A DNA stretch of 64,000 nt from CAJXMH01 sp040220135 (lineage in GTDB: Bacteria > Bacteroidota > Bacteroidia > Flavobacteriales_E > Vicingaceae): contig JAVJTT010000020.1 of NCBI GenBank assembly GCA_040220135.1, positions 310,001 to 374,000 on the forward strand, written 5' to 3'. This document shows, in pieces, positions 50,994 to 60,500 of the stretch. The translations under genes were made by a program, and so were the position numbers. Under the pieces are notes generated by a model. The model was not told the DNA's origin, ran no database searches, and was given only the letters and a program-made list of their open reading frames with translations. Numbering within the stretch: position 1 is the stretch's first letter; each line of letters starts with the position of its first letter.

Positions 50994-52125
50994 AATACGA
51001 GTAGTGATTTTTATCGATTGGTTCTACCCTGCCTACAAAGCTGGGGGGCCAATCAAGTCGGTATACCATATAGCCGAAAACCTTAGTCAGGAATTTGAAT
51101 TTTATATTGTTTGTTCTAATCAGGACTTGGACGGAGAGATTCTAAAAGTTAAGTTCAATCAGTGGTCAAATAGAGAGCATACTCACGTAATTTACTTGGA
51201 TAAGGAACACCAAAGCCGAGAACATTTTCAAGAGCTTTTTGAAGAAGTAGAACCCCAAGTCATCTACTACAACAATCTATTTTCCTTTCCTTTTGGCATT
51301 AAGGCACTTTGGCAGTTTCGAAATAAAAAAAATATAAAGCAGATTATTGCTCCCCGGGGAATGTTGGGTGCCGGAGCCCTAAAAATTAAAGCTGCTAAAA
51401 AGAGGAGTTTCTTAAACTTTGCTAAGATATTTCTCTTTAGAAAGGAATTGATCTGGCATGCTTCTACAGAACAAGAACAGCGAGAGATCAAACGGGCTAT
51501 TGGTGAAAATGCAAAAGTAAGGGTAGCGAGAAATTTGAGTTCTAAACCACGAAAGAGGGAACTTGCTACCACCAATAAAAAGGTCGGCTCCTTAAAGTTG
51601 GTTTTTATTTCCCGGCTTTCTCCTAAGAAGAACTTATTGTTTTTATTGGAACTGCTTCAAAATTTAGGGGAGCTACAGAATTTATGTCTAGATGTATATG
51701 GTCCTATTGAAGCAGGGGAGTATTGGCACAGATGTGAAAGATTAATCAAGCAAGATGATCGCATCAGCTATAAGGGTATACTAAAGCCGACCGAAATAGA
51801 AGGCATACTGACAGATTATCACTTTTACGTACTCCCTACATTGCATGAAAACTTTGGACACTCCATTGCCGAAGCTATTAATGCAGGTGTGCCGGTCTTA
51901 CTTAGTGAATTTACCCCATGGCGGAATTTAGCTAAACATGGTGTGGGATTTGATTTATCGCTTGGCAATAAGCCTTTGTGGCAAGAGAAAATACAAGAGC
52001 TTTATGCCTTAGATCATTCTAGCTATGAGGAGATGACAAAAAACGCTTATGAATATGCACTAAGAAATATTGTAAATTCGAAATCACTTATAGCAAACCA
52101 AAAACTATTTCAGCTTGAAAGCTAA
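50974..52125 (+). CDS. Family 4 glycosyltransferase
   Basis: The 383-residue GT-B enzyme has IFIDWFYPAYKAGGPIKSVY at the N-terminus (typical of WcaI/WbaZ-like glycosyltransferases), APRGMLGAGALKIKAAKK, LVFISRLSPKKNLLFLL, and the donor site HENFGHSIAEAINAGVPVLLS. I chose the ATG at 50974; the in-frame start at 50950 lies deeper in the previous gene. The overlap with the previous gene (20 bases) indicates an operon. Donor unknown. Confidence 0.9.
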   Translation: MTKSTSKIRVVIFIDWFYPAYKAGGPIKSVYHIAENLSQEFEFYIVCSNQDLDGEILKVKFNQWSNREHTHVIYLDKEHQSREHFQELFEEVEPQVIYYNNLFSFPFGIKALWQFRNKKNIKQIIAPRGMLGAGALKIKAAKKRSFLNFAKIFLFRKELIWHASTEQEQREIKRAIGENAKVRVARNLSSKPRKRELATTNKKVGSLKLVFISRLSPKKNLLFLLELLQNLGELQNLCLDVYGPIEAGEYWHRCERLIKQDDRISYKGILKPTEIEGILTDYHFYVLPTLHENFGHSIAEAINAGVPVLLSEFTPWRNLAKHGVGFDLSLGNKPLWQEKIQELYALDHSSYEEMTKNAYEYALRNIVNSKSLIANQKLFQLES

Positions 52126-52675
52126 AACCAACCTATCTTCTTTTAATAATCATTGGTATAGCCCCGGAGCTTCAGTAGCCAAAAGACTGCTTTGGTATGT
52201 TGTGAATGCGGTATTTTTAAATTCGTACTTGCTTCCGATCAATAGTTGTAAAGTTTTTCTACTGAAATTGTTCGGAGCCAATGTTGGCATCGGCTGCGTG
52301 ATCAAACCTAAAGTCAATATAAAATATCCATGGAAACTGAGCATCGGTGAACACAGCTGGATAGGGGAAAAGGTTTGGATAGATAGCCTAGCTGAGGTAA
52401 GCATTGGAGCTAATGTCTGTATTTCCCAAGGCGCCATGTTATTATGTGGAAATCATAATTATAAAAAATCAACTTTTGACCTTATGGTGGGCGCGATCAA
52501 CATAAAAGAAGGAGCGTGGATTGGGGCTCAATCGGTAGTCTGTCCGTCTGTTACAGTAGAGAGTCATGCAGTTTTAACCGTAGGCTCAATAGCGACAAGC
52601 AATCTAAGTGCTTATACGATTTACCAAGGAAATCCGGCGAAAGCCATAAAAAAAAGAACCGTAAGTGAAAGTTAG
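52115..52675 (+). CDS. wcaF: WcaF-like sugar O-acetyltransferase (left-handed beta-helix)
   Basis: The 186-residue protein has hexapeptide repeats of the left-handed beta-helix fold (IGVGCVIKPKVNI-like, IGEHSWIGEKVWID, VSIGANVCIS) and the WcaF-type site LLCGNHNYKKSTFDL and GAWIGAQSVVCPSVTV. These enzymes transfer acetyl from acetyl-CoA to sugar hydroxyls during colanic-acid-like polysaccharide synthesis. The TTG at 52115 is the only start upstream of MKAKTNLSSFNNHWY; it overlaps the glycosyltransferase stop by 11 bases and the next gene by 11 bases. Confidence 0.88.
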   Translation: MKAKTNLSSFNNHWYSPGASVAKRLLWYVVNAVFLNSYLLPINSCKVFLLKLFGANVGIGCVIKPKVNIKYPWKLSIGEHSWIGEKVWIDSLAEVSIGANVCISQGAMLLCGNHNYKKSTFDLMVGAINIKEGAWIGAQSVVCPSVTVESHAVLTVGSIATSNLSAYTIYQGNPAKAIKKRTVSES

Positions 52676-53426
52676 CATCATCACCGTCAGCTACAACAGC
52701 GAAGATACCCTAGAAGATACCATCAAGTCGGTAGGCAGTCAAGACTATCCAGACATCGAATACCTAATTATAGATGGAGAGTCTACCGATGGTACCTTAT
52801 CATTGGTGGAAAAGTATAAAGATAAAATTGCCAAAGTAGTCAGCGAGCCTGATCAGGGTATGTACGATGCTCTGAATAAAGGGATTGAATTGGCGAGCGG
52901 AGATTTGATTGGCATTTTAAATTCTGATGATTATTATACCGATCAAAAAGTAATTTCTGATGTGGTAGACAAAGTTAAAGCCACTAAAGCAGACGCTTGT
53001 TATGGCGATCTAGTTTATGTAGATCGCCACAACCTGAATAAAGTAAAGCGGTTTTGGAAAGCGAGAAAGTACCGATCCAATTACTTTAAATGGGGCTGGA
53101 TGCCTCCGCATCCAACTTTCTTTGTCAAAAAATCATGCTACCAGCAATATGGAAAATTTAATTTAAACCTTTTTTCCGCTGCTGACTATGAACTCATGCT
53201 GCGCTTTATTCACAAACATGAAGTGAAATTGGCTTATTTGCCTCGTGTGATTGTTAAAATGCGAGAGGGTGGTATGAGCAATACCAATATCCTCAGTCGA
53301 TTAAGGGGTAATCGGGAAGACCAGAAAGCTTGGAGGATAAATGGATTGAAGCCTAATGCGCTAACATTTTTTCTCAAACCATTTCGGAAAGTTTTGCAGT
53401 TTTTGCCTATCCGAAAGGGTTTTTAG
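52665..53426 (+). CDS. Family 2 glycosyltransferase (WcaA-like)
   Basis: The 253-residue GT2 enzyme has KVSIITVSYNSEDTLEDTI, YLIIDGESTDGTLSLVEKY, SEPDQGMYDALNKGIELASG and the DxD-like LNSDDYYTD, then MPPHPTFFVKKSCYQQYG, as in colanic-acid-type WcaA enzymes. It uses a GTG start at 52665, overlapping wcaF by 11 bases. It is the last gene of the glycan operon; a repeat-rich intergenic region follows. Confidence 0.9.
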   Translation: MKVSIITVSYNSEDTLEDTIKSVGSQDYPDIEYLIIDGESTDGTLSLVEKYKDKIAKVVSEPDQGMYDALNKGIELASGDLIGILNSDDYYTDQKVISDVVDKVKATKADACYGDLVYVDRHNLNKVKRFWKARKYRSNYFKWGWMPPHPTFFVKKSCYQQYGKFNLNLFSAADYELMLRFIHKHEVKLAYLPRVIVKMREGGMSNTNILSRLRGNREDQKAWRINGLKPNALTFFLKPFRKVLQFLPIRKGF

Positions 53427-53841
53427 AAGAATAGTTTAGAGTTGCTTTGCGTTCTTAGCGGTTCAATTATTCAATGAATAATGTGCAATGAGGAATGAAA
53501 AATGGGTTAAAGGAATAAGCTAATAGTGAAAAAGTGGAAAAGAAGAAGAGTTTAGAGTTGCTTTGCGTCCTTAGCGGTTCAATTATTCAACGAATAATGT
53601 GCAATGAGGAATGAAAAAAGGGTTAAAGGAGTAAGCTAAAAGCTAAAAGTGGAAGAGAAGAATAGAATAAGAGTTTAGAGTTTCTTTGCGTCCTTAGCGG
53701 CTGCTTGGAGTTCTTTGCGGTTAATTAATGAATAATGTATAATGCAAAATGAATAATGTGAAATGTAAAATCGAAAATGGAACAAAGAATTAAAACAAAG
53801 ACAAGCTCGTTTCTGATTTCTAGTTTCAAATTTTAAGTTTA
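53427..53841. repeat. Gene-free region of ~116-bp imperfect direct repeats
   Basis: The unit starts with TTTAGAGTT and includes the phrase TTGCGTCCTTAGCGG followed by an AT-rich AATAATGTGCAATGAGGAATG stretch. Copies begin at 53435, 53551 and 53674 (periods 116 and 123 bases); the third copy is diverged and followed by GAATAATGTATAATGC-like low-complexity sequence. No ORF of interest or terminator was found. These repeat phrases recur in intergenic DNA of many Bacteroidota (from memory), and they end the glycan operon here. Confidence 0.8.
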
Positions 53842-54768
53842 CTAAAACTTTCTTCTTTTTCTTCTACGATTAATGATGTTGCCGTAACGCGATTTGTAAA
53901 AACTATTCCCGGAACCTATCACGTAAGAAAGTTCAAATTGGAAGAGCAAGTAGCCATCATTAGTGTCAGGGTTGCCCCTTATGGCTCCTCTCTGAATTAT
54001 TTCATTATAACCATAATAATTAGGGGAAGGGAAGCCTTCTAAATCACCACCCCTTGAATAAAATTCATCACTCCGGTCGGCAAAAATTTGGGATTCTTGA
54101 AATGGCAATTCGGTATCGGCTGCATAATCCGTGCTGACATCATCTAAATAGTCGGTAAATGTAAAACGATAACCCACTTCAAAACCCAACCTTATTTTTT
54201 TATTAAAGGTGAAATTGGCTGCCAATCCAAATGGCACTGCAATGGTCATTTCATCATAGGCATTTTCTGTCCCTTCTGTCATTAAAGGTCTTAAATAATA
54301 CCATTTGTCATTGTATTGGGCGTAAGGGTAGTAAAACAACACTCCTGCTCCTGCAAATACATTCGCTCTAAAGTCGACTCTACTTTTACTTCTTCGGTTC
54401 AGGTCATTCAGGACTAAGAAGGAGTACTGTCCAGTAACCAAAACCTCAAGCAGGTCAGTTCTAAAACTCAAATTTCTTCCCACTCTAGAAGGTTGTTCAG
54501 ACAAACTATCTGCCCCTTGAATTCTTGCATAATTAAACTGAATTTTTGCCGCAATTCGATCAGTAAAGTGGTAGCGGTAAAAGCCACCAAGGGCCACATT
54601 GGTTTGGCTAAACTTCATGTCAAGTAATGATCCGCGCGCCTCTCCGGCTCCACCAATTTCGCCAAGGTAATTCGCACCCCCTAAGCGTAATCCGAAATCC
54701 ATGCCATATTGGGCCTTAGAGGTAATGGCTAAGCTGCTTATAAAGAGGAGAAGTAGTAGTCTTTTCAT
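53842..54768 (-). CDS. DUF6089-type outer-membrane beta-barrel protein
   Basis: The ATG at 54768 gives a 308-residue protein with a clear signal peptide (MKRLLLLLFISSLAITSKAQ); the in-frame start at 54810 adds 14 residues that would spoil it. After the signal come the family start YGMDFGLRLGGANYLGEIGG, amphipathic strands such as FYRYHFTDRIAAKIQFNY and RLGFEVGYRFTFTDYLDD, and a basic end (NRRRKRRKF). The layout fits DUF6089 outer-membrane proteins of Bacteroidota. No function is known. It is transcribed away from the M16 gene pair. Confidence 0.85.
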   Translation of the reverse strand: MKRLLLLLFISSLAITSKAQYGMDFGLRLGGANYLGEIGGAGEARGSLLDMKFSQTNVALGGFYRYHFTDRIAAKIQFNYARIQGADSLSEQPSRVGRNLSFRTDLLEVLVTGQYSFLVLNDLNRRSKSRVDFRANVFAGAGVLFYYPYAQYNDKWYYLRPLMTEGTENAYDEMTIAVPFGLAANFTFNKKIRLGFEVGYRFTFTDYLDDVSTDYAADTELPFQESQIFADRSDEFYSRGGDLEGFPSPNYYGYNEIIQRGAIRGNPDTNDGYLLFQFELSYVIGSGNSFYKSRYGNIINRRRKRRKF

Positions 54769-54773
54769 AGTTG

Positions 54774-54798
54774 CAAATATAGGATTAATCCAAAAATA
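54774..54798 (-). promoter_or_regulatory. Candidate promoter region of the DUF6089 gene
   Basis: On the minus strand two TAnnTTTG elements occur, TATTTTTG (54798-54791) and TATATTTG (54781-54774). The first gives a normal 22-base leader to the ATG at 54768; the second lies only 5 bases from it. No strong -33 match was seen for either. Confidence 0.4.
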
Positions 54799-54939
54799 GA
54801 AAGATTCCACTAACTATTCTTCATTAATATGAAATAAAATAACAAGATTTTAAATAGCTCTACTTTCGTGATTGTTTAAAAGCCTCTTTGAGCTTTGCCA
54901 GACTGTGCAAGAAAACTTAATTTGCGCTTCTTTTAGCCT

Positions 54940-56184
54940 ATGATAGAATTTGACCGATTTGTCCTCCCAAACGGATTAAAAGTGATTGTCCATCATGATG
55001 TTTCAACCCCTATGGTCGCAGTAAACTTGACCTATGCTGTAGGAGCAAGAGATGAAAATCCAGAAAAAACCGGTTTCGCCCACTTATTTGAACACCTCAT
55101 GTTTGGAGGTTCGAAGAACATACCATCTTATGATAAACCCTTGCAAAGCGTAGGAGGAGAAAATAATGCCTTTACCTCTAATGATTTGACCAATTACTAC
55201 CTTACGCTACCCAAAAGTAGTTTGGAGATTGCCTTTTGGTTAGAATCAGACAGAATGAAAGAGTTGGCCTTTTCAGAAAGGAGCTTGGAGGTTCAACGAC
55301 AAGTGGTAATTGAAGAGTTTAAACAGCGATACATTAATCAGCCCTATGGAGACGTCCATTCATTGCTCCGTCCCCTGGCATATTTAAAGCATCCTTATCG
55401 TTGGCCTACCATTGGGAAAGAGATCAAGCACATTGAAGAAGCAAGCATGCAAGAGGTGAAAGACTTTTTTTACAAATTTTACCGACCCAATAATGCAGTT
55501 TTATCTGTAGCTGGAAATGTTAGCCGAAAGGAAATCGAAGAATTATCTACTAAATGGTTTGCCGATATCCCACAGGGGAAAGAGTTGGAACGAAACTATC
55601 CCAAAGAGGAACAACAGCTTCAAGCTAGAGAATTGGTGGTAGAAAGGGAGGTGCCGCTGCATGCCGTGTACAGAGCATACCACATGGTTGATCGTTTGCA
55701 TCCCGATTATCACGCCTTTGATTTATTGTCTGATATTTTATCGCGAGGCAACTCTTCTCGTTTTCATCAGCATTTAATAAAAGGCAAGAGAATTTTTAAT
55801 GAAGTCAATGCTTACATCGGCGGTGATCTTGATGCCGGCTTGTTTACTTTGTCTGGTTTCATCAACCCGGCTAAAAGCATGGAGGAAGCCATTGAAGCAT
55901 TGCAAGCTGAGATTGAATCTGTGCAAGAAGGTGGAGTGAAGCATGAGGAGTTAGCGAAAGTGAAAAATAAAGTAGAGGCAACTTTAGCCTTCGCGCAAAC
56001 TTCCATTTTAAATAAGGCCATGGGGCTGGGAATAGCCGAAGTCATCCAAAAAGCTGAACTTGTTAATGAAGAACTTGAAGCCTACCGAAAAGTTAGCACA
56101 GAAGATCTGAAGCGCATCGCTCAAGAATATTTATCTGTTGATCAGTCATCTACTTTGCAATACCGATCAAAACAACAAGCATGA
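54940..56184 (+). CDS. M16 family zinc metallopeptidase (active subunit)
   Basis: The 414-residue protein has the inverted zinc motif HLFEH (His48, Glu51, His52) in a FAHLFEHLMFGGSKN block, with the distal Glu in VVIEEFKQRYIN (about residue 125). It begins FVLPNGLKVIVHHDVSTPMV, the family start. The M16B fold has two alpha/beta halves that form a closed chamber. There is no signal peptide, so it is cytoplasmic or exported unusually. The partner gene overlaps its stop by 4 bases and lacks the zinc motif, the standard active/inactive pair of Bacteroidota. Probably degrades small peptides. Confidence 0.92.
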   Translation: MIEFDRFVLPNGLKVIVHHDVSTPMVAVNLTYAVGARDENPEKTGFAHLFEHLMFGGSKNIPSYDKPLQSVGGENNAFTSNDLTNYYLTLPKSSLEIAFWLESDRMKELAFSERSLEVQRQVVIEEFKQRYINQPYGDVHSLLRPLAYLKHPYRWPTIGKEIKHIEEASMQEVKDFFYKFYRPNNAVLSVAGNVSRKEIEELSTKWFADIPQGKELERNYPKEEQQLQARELVVEREVPLHAVYRAYHMVDRLHPDYHAFDLLSDILSRGNSSRFHQHLIKGKRIFNEVNAYIGGDLDAGLFTLSGFINPAKSMEEAIEALQAEIESVQEGGVKHEELAKVKNKVEATLAFAQTSILNKAMGLGIAEVIQKAELVNEELEAYRKVSTEDLKRIAQEYLSVDQSSTLQYRSKQQA

Positions 56185-57464
56185 TAGACCGTAATACACC
56201 CCCTCAAGTAGCCCTTATAAAAGATTTTACTTTTGTAAAAGCCAAAACTTTTGACTTAAACGCCCCGCATAAAGGTTTCTATATTGATGCCACTGATCAA
56301 GAGATTGTGAAAGTGGAACTTATACTTAAAGCTGGCTACCGTGAGCAGAAAAAGCCCATGCAAGCCGCTGCGGTGAATAAACTATTGTTAGAAGGTACGA
56401 AGCATCGATCCGCCATGGAAATTGCTTCTCTTTTTGAAGGGAAGGGAGCTTTCTTGGATACGGATATTCATGCCGATTATGCGAGCTTGGTTTTACATTG
56501 CCTCAGTCGGCATTTGGATGAGCTTTTTCCCCTAGTATTGGAAATGTTAAACGATGCTTCCTTTCCGGAAGAGGAGTGGCTTGACTTTAAGCAAAACAAG
56601 CTAAATCAATTCTCAATTAAGCAAGAGAAGGTTTCTTTTTTGACTAAAAATGCCTTCGCGGTGAATTTTTTTGGCAAAGCTCATGCCTACAACAACAGCT
56701 TAAGTAAAAGCGATTTTGATGCTTTAAGTCGCGAAGACTTGCTAGAGTTTTACGAGCAACACTATGTGGGCAATCCCATAACGGTTTTGCTTTCCGGAAA
56801 GGTAAAGTCTAGAGAACTTGACTTAATCAAGCAACACTTGGGAGGTTGGAAAAAGCCAAAAGCAAAGAACAATAATGAGGGTTTAAACTTTAACTCAACT
56901 TTTCAAAAAGGTCTGGAGCTAAACATTGAAAAAGAAGGGGCTAGTCAATCGGCCATTCGAATGGGCTTGCCCATGCCCCAAAAAGGAAGTGCCGATTTTC
57001 CGAAAGTCTTTTTGGCCAATACGCTTTTGGGTGGCTTTTTTGGATCACGCTTAATGTCGAATTTAAGGGAAGATAAAGGCTATACTTATGGCATTGGATC
57101 AGGAATCGTAAACCTTGAGATGGCCGCTTATTGGTTCTTAACTACAGAGGTTGGGGTAGAACATACTGCCAATAGCTTAAAGGAGATTAAGGTAGAAATG
57201 CAAAAGCTTAACGAAACTGAAGTTGAGGAAGAAGAGTTGCAGTTGGTAAAAAGTTATTTGCAAGGAACCTTAATGCGAAACTTTGACGGCCCGTTTCAAG
57301 CCATGGATCGCTTTAAGAGTATACACCTTTTGGGGCTAGATTACAGTTATTACGAAAACTTCGTGCAGCAGATTAAAACCATAGAGGCCAAAGAGCTGTT
57401 AGCGATTTATAGGCAATATTTTAAATTTGAGAATACTTTAAAAATAATAGCCGGAAAAAAATGA
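56181..57464 (+). CDS. M16 family peptidase partner subunit (no zinc motif)
   Basis: The 427-residue protein is an M16-type fold with AAAVNKLLLEGTKHRSAMEI where the zinc motif should be; the HxxEH is absent, so it is not catalytic. It keeps the C-terminal family block NTLLGGFFGSRLMSNLREDKGYTYGIGSG, including the Arg and Tyr that bind the substrate carboxyl end in heterodimeric M16B peptidases. It starts inside the last codons of the active subunit (ATGA overlap), so both subunits are made together and form a heterodimer. Confidence 0.92.
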   Translation: MIDRNTPPQVALIKDFTFVKAKTFDLNAPHKGFYIDATDQEIVKVELILKAGYREQKKPMQAAAVNKLLLEGTKHRSAMEIASLFEGKGAFLDTDIHADYASLVLHCLSRHLDELFPLVLEMLNDASFPEEEWLDFKQNKLNQFSIKQEKVSFLTKNAFAVNFFGKAHAYNNSLSKSDFDALSREDLLEFYEQHYVGNPITVLLSGKVKSRELDLIKQHLGGWKKPKAKNNNEGLNFNSTFQKGLELNIEKEGASQSAIRMGLPMPQKGSADFPKVFLANTLLGGFFGSRLMSNLREDKGYTYGIGSGIVNLEMAAYWFLTTEVGVEHTANSLKEIKVEMQKLNETEVEEEELQLVKSYLQGTLMRNFDGPFQAMDRFKSIHLLGLDYSYYENFVQQIKTIEAKELLAIYRQYFKFENTLKIIAGKK

Positions 57465-57528
57465 AACTAGAGAGGCAACCTTTGAATTAGTTGCCGTCAT
57501 AGAAGCAGATTTATAGAAAAAATTCGTC

Positions 57529-60500
57529 ATGAAAAAATTAATATTATCCTTAATTGCATCTGTAATGTTAATGGGATCGGCAAAGGCCTCCCACGTTTTA
57601 GGTGGTGAAATCACTTGGAAGTGTTTGTCAACCGGAAAGTTTATCTTTTACATGCGGGTATACCGAGATTGTACCGGTATTGACTTCCCCTTTCAAAACG
57701 AACAGTTGGAAATTTTTGGTTCACCAAGGCCTAGAAACGGTAACAATGTCCAAATTTCTTCTATTACTCTAAAGCCTGACTCGGCAAGGTGGCAACAGTT
57801 AAGAAACGGAGATACTTCTCCTTCTTGTGCGGATAATGCGCCGGATGATCCCTACAATTGTGCTAGTGGAGATCCCGGAACCGTGCAGCAGTTCCTCTAT
57901 CAATCTGATCCGATAACCTTAAGTGGCGTACCGCCGGTTACCGGTTGGCGTTTTGTTTGGACTGCACCTTGCTGTCGTCCTAATGTGACGAATTTGGCTA
58001 CTGCTGGTACCATGATTCTTCGAGCAGAAATGTTTCCAGATGCCAATAATACCAATACTAACCCTTGTACAGATTCTTCACCAGAATTTAAAGCCTTGCC
58101 TACAAACTTAATTTGTAGAGATTACGAATTTACTTATAACCACACGGCTATCGATTTTGACGATGGTGACTCGGTGGCTTATGCTTGGGATAGAACCTAC
58201 AATACCCCGGCTGGAAACCCAACTCCGGTGCCTTATGCCAATCGGTTTAACTTTAACAATCCCACACCTGACGCTACCTTTAGCGCCCTAAATATTCCTT
58301 GTACGCTTGACCCTGTTTCAGGAATAATGCGAGTAGCAGTGTACAGTGGAGGTGGCGCATTGGACTACTTAACAGTGGTACGAGCAAATTCTTATCGTGA
58401 TGGTCGCTTAATTGCCTCGGTTTACAGGGAAATTCCCTTTGTCTTCTTTGATTGTCCAAATTTGGAAACTGGGAAGAAAAACAAAGTTCCTTTAATCTAT
58501 ATTGATGGCCAGCTTGCTTCCGGTCTGGTGACAGAAGTTACCGCTGGAGATACAGTTCGTATTCCTTTCCAAGCCATTGATCAAGATTACACAGGTTACG
58601 GGGTAGGTTTGCAGAATGTTACGCTGACGCCTGCTGGTTTCATGTTTTCAAGAGACTTAAATGACCCTCTACTATGCTACGGTTCAAACAATTTCCCTTG
58701 CGCCTATTTGGAAAACCGTAGCCCCACCTTTAACAACAATATATCCCCTCCTGGCTATGATTTGAATGGTTTAGCGGGTTTAGCTACCGAACTGGTATGG
58801 ACCCCTAAGTGTAAGCACCTTAACCTAGATGGTACCGGTGTACCGGGAACTTCCGAAGGTATTTTTAACTTCGTAATGCGGGTTCAAGATGATCATTGTC
58901 CGATTCCGGGGATTAACTATCCCACCATTACAGTAAAAGTTAAAGACCCCATTCCAATTTCTCAGCCAATTATGAAAGGGGCCTCAGTAGATTTAGATGG
59001 TGTGCTTACCTATTCATGGGCGCCGCCTTTAGACTCTACCTCTACTTTTGCTCGTTACCGTTCTTCACATACGGCACCGAATAATGGACAACCCCCTAGT
59101 CAATACCAGCCCTTAGATGTAATTTCTAATTACCAACAGGAAAAACGAAATACAGGCTATCCAATCTATGCGAATAATGGTGGGCAGCCCGATATTTTGA
59201 GCAGCCGAACCTTACTCAAAGACATGTATTTTAGAATGCTTACTGAGTCTGGTTGTTCTCAAGATGTTAGATCGCAGAATTCCGTACCGGTAAGGGTAAT
59301 GGAAGTAAATACTACTCCAGTAGGACCTCCAGCCTACGAAAGAAGTGTGGCACAACTGAATTGGAATAGTCCCAAACCGGACAATGCTTTTTCTCCAGAC
59401 CATTTTATTTATGAGTCTCCTACGCACTATTACATTTGGCAGAACGACTCCATTGAACAGAACGGAACTTACCTAGGTGGGGAAGGCGTTAAAGGCAATT
59501 GGTTTTTAAGAGGCGATACTTCGGCCAAAACCTATGTTGTGCCTACCACTACTTGTAATGGGCGTATTGGTTTTAGAATTGAAGCACGCGATACCGTTGT
59601 GATTCCAAAAGCCGGAACAGCGCTCAGACAGAATAAGCTGGATACCCTAACTTTTAGCACTTTTAGTGTAATTGATACCATGCTAATGAAGGATAGAGGA
59701 TTTATTCCTGCCCCACGTTTTGATACCGTTGAGGTCAGAATGAATGGCGATATCTATTTTAGAATTGACCGAGCCAGTGCCGGTACGGTAGATCAGTTTA
59801 AGATTTTTGAAGTGGATCCTACTATACCTGATACTACTTTGTTAACTACCATGAGTGCCGCAGTAGACTCTTTCTTATATGCCGGAGGTAGCAGCGGAAA
59901 CTCCAATGTTAACTACTTCTTATTACAATCTAGAAATGAATGTGATTCTAAAGCCAAGGAGTTTAGTCAATTGTATACCAATCATTTTTCTGACGGCTAT
60001 TTCTATCCTTGTGATCCCAATTTGCCAGGACCAACCTTTAGAGTGGCTTTAAAAGATCCAACTGGATTCCCGAATGGAATTAATGGATATAGAGTGTATG
60101 TTGATAAGAATAGTAATGATGGTTCTGGTCCTTATCAATTGATTAAAACGATAAATAATGCTAATCAAGACTCGGTAGACGTTCCGGTTGAACAGAACCG
60201 CGAACATTTTATCAAGATTGTAGCCTTTGACGATAGAAGTGACGCAAATATTGGTAACGCCTACTTCCCTGATTCTACTTTCCGTGGTAAAGAAATTGTG
60301 CCTGCACCACCCATTTATTGTACTTATGTAGAAGACGACGGTTCTGTTACTTTAACTTTCAAGAACATTGGGCCTAAAACTCCAGAGAATGTAGCGGCCG
60401 GTACAGTAGACAGCACCGGAAACTGGACGGGCTATGAATTTCAATACAGAGCAGTGGGTGCTCCAAATTGGCAAGATTATGCGAACAATAATACTATCTT

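Noticed and set aside
53427..53841. CRISPR array
   Set aside because: The repeat unit is about 116 bases, imperfect and without spacers of uniform length; no cas genes are present.
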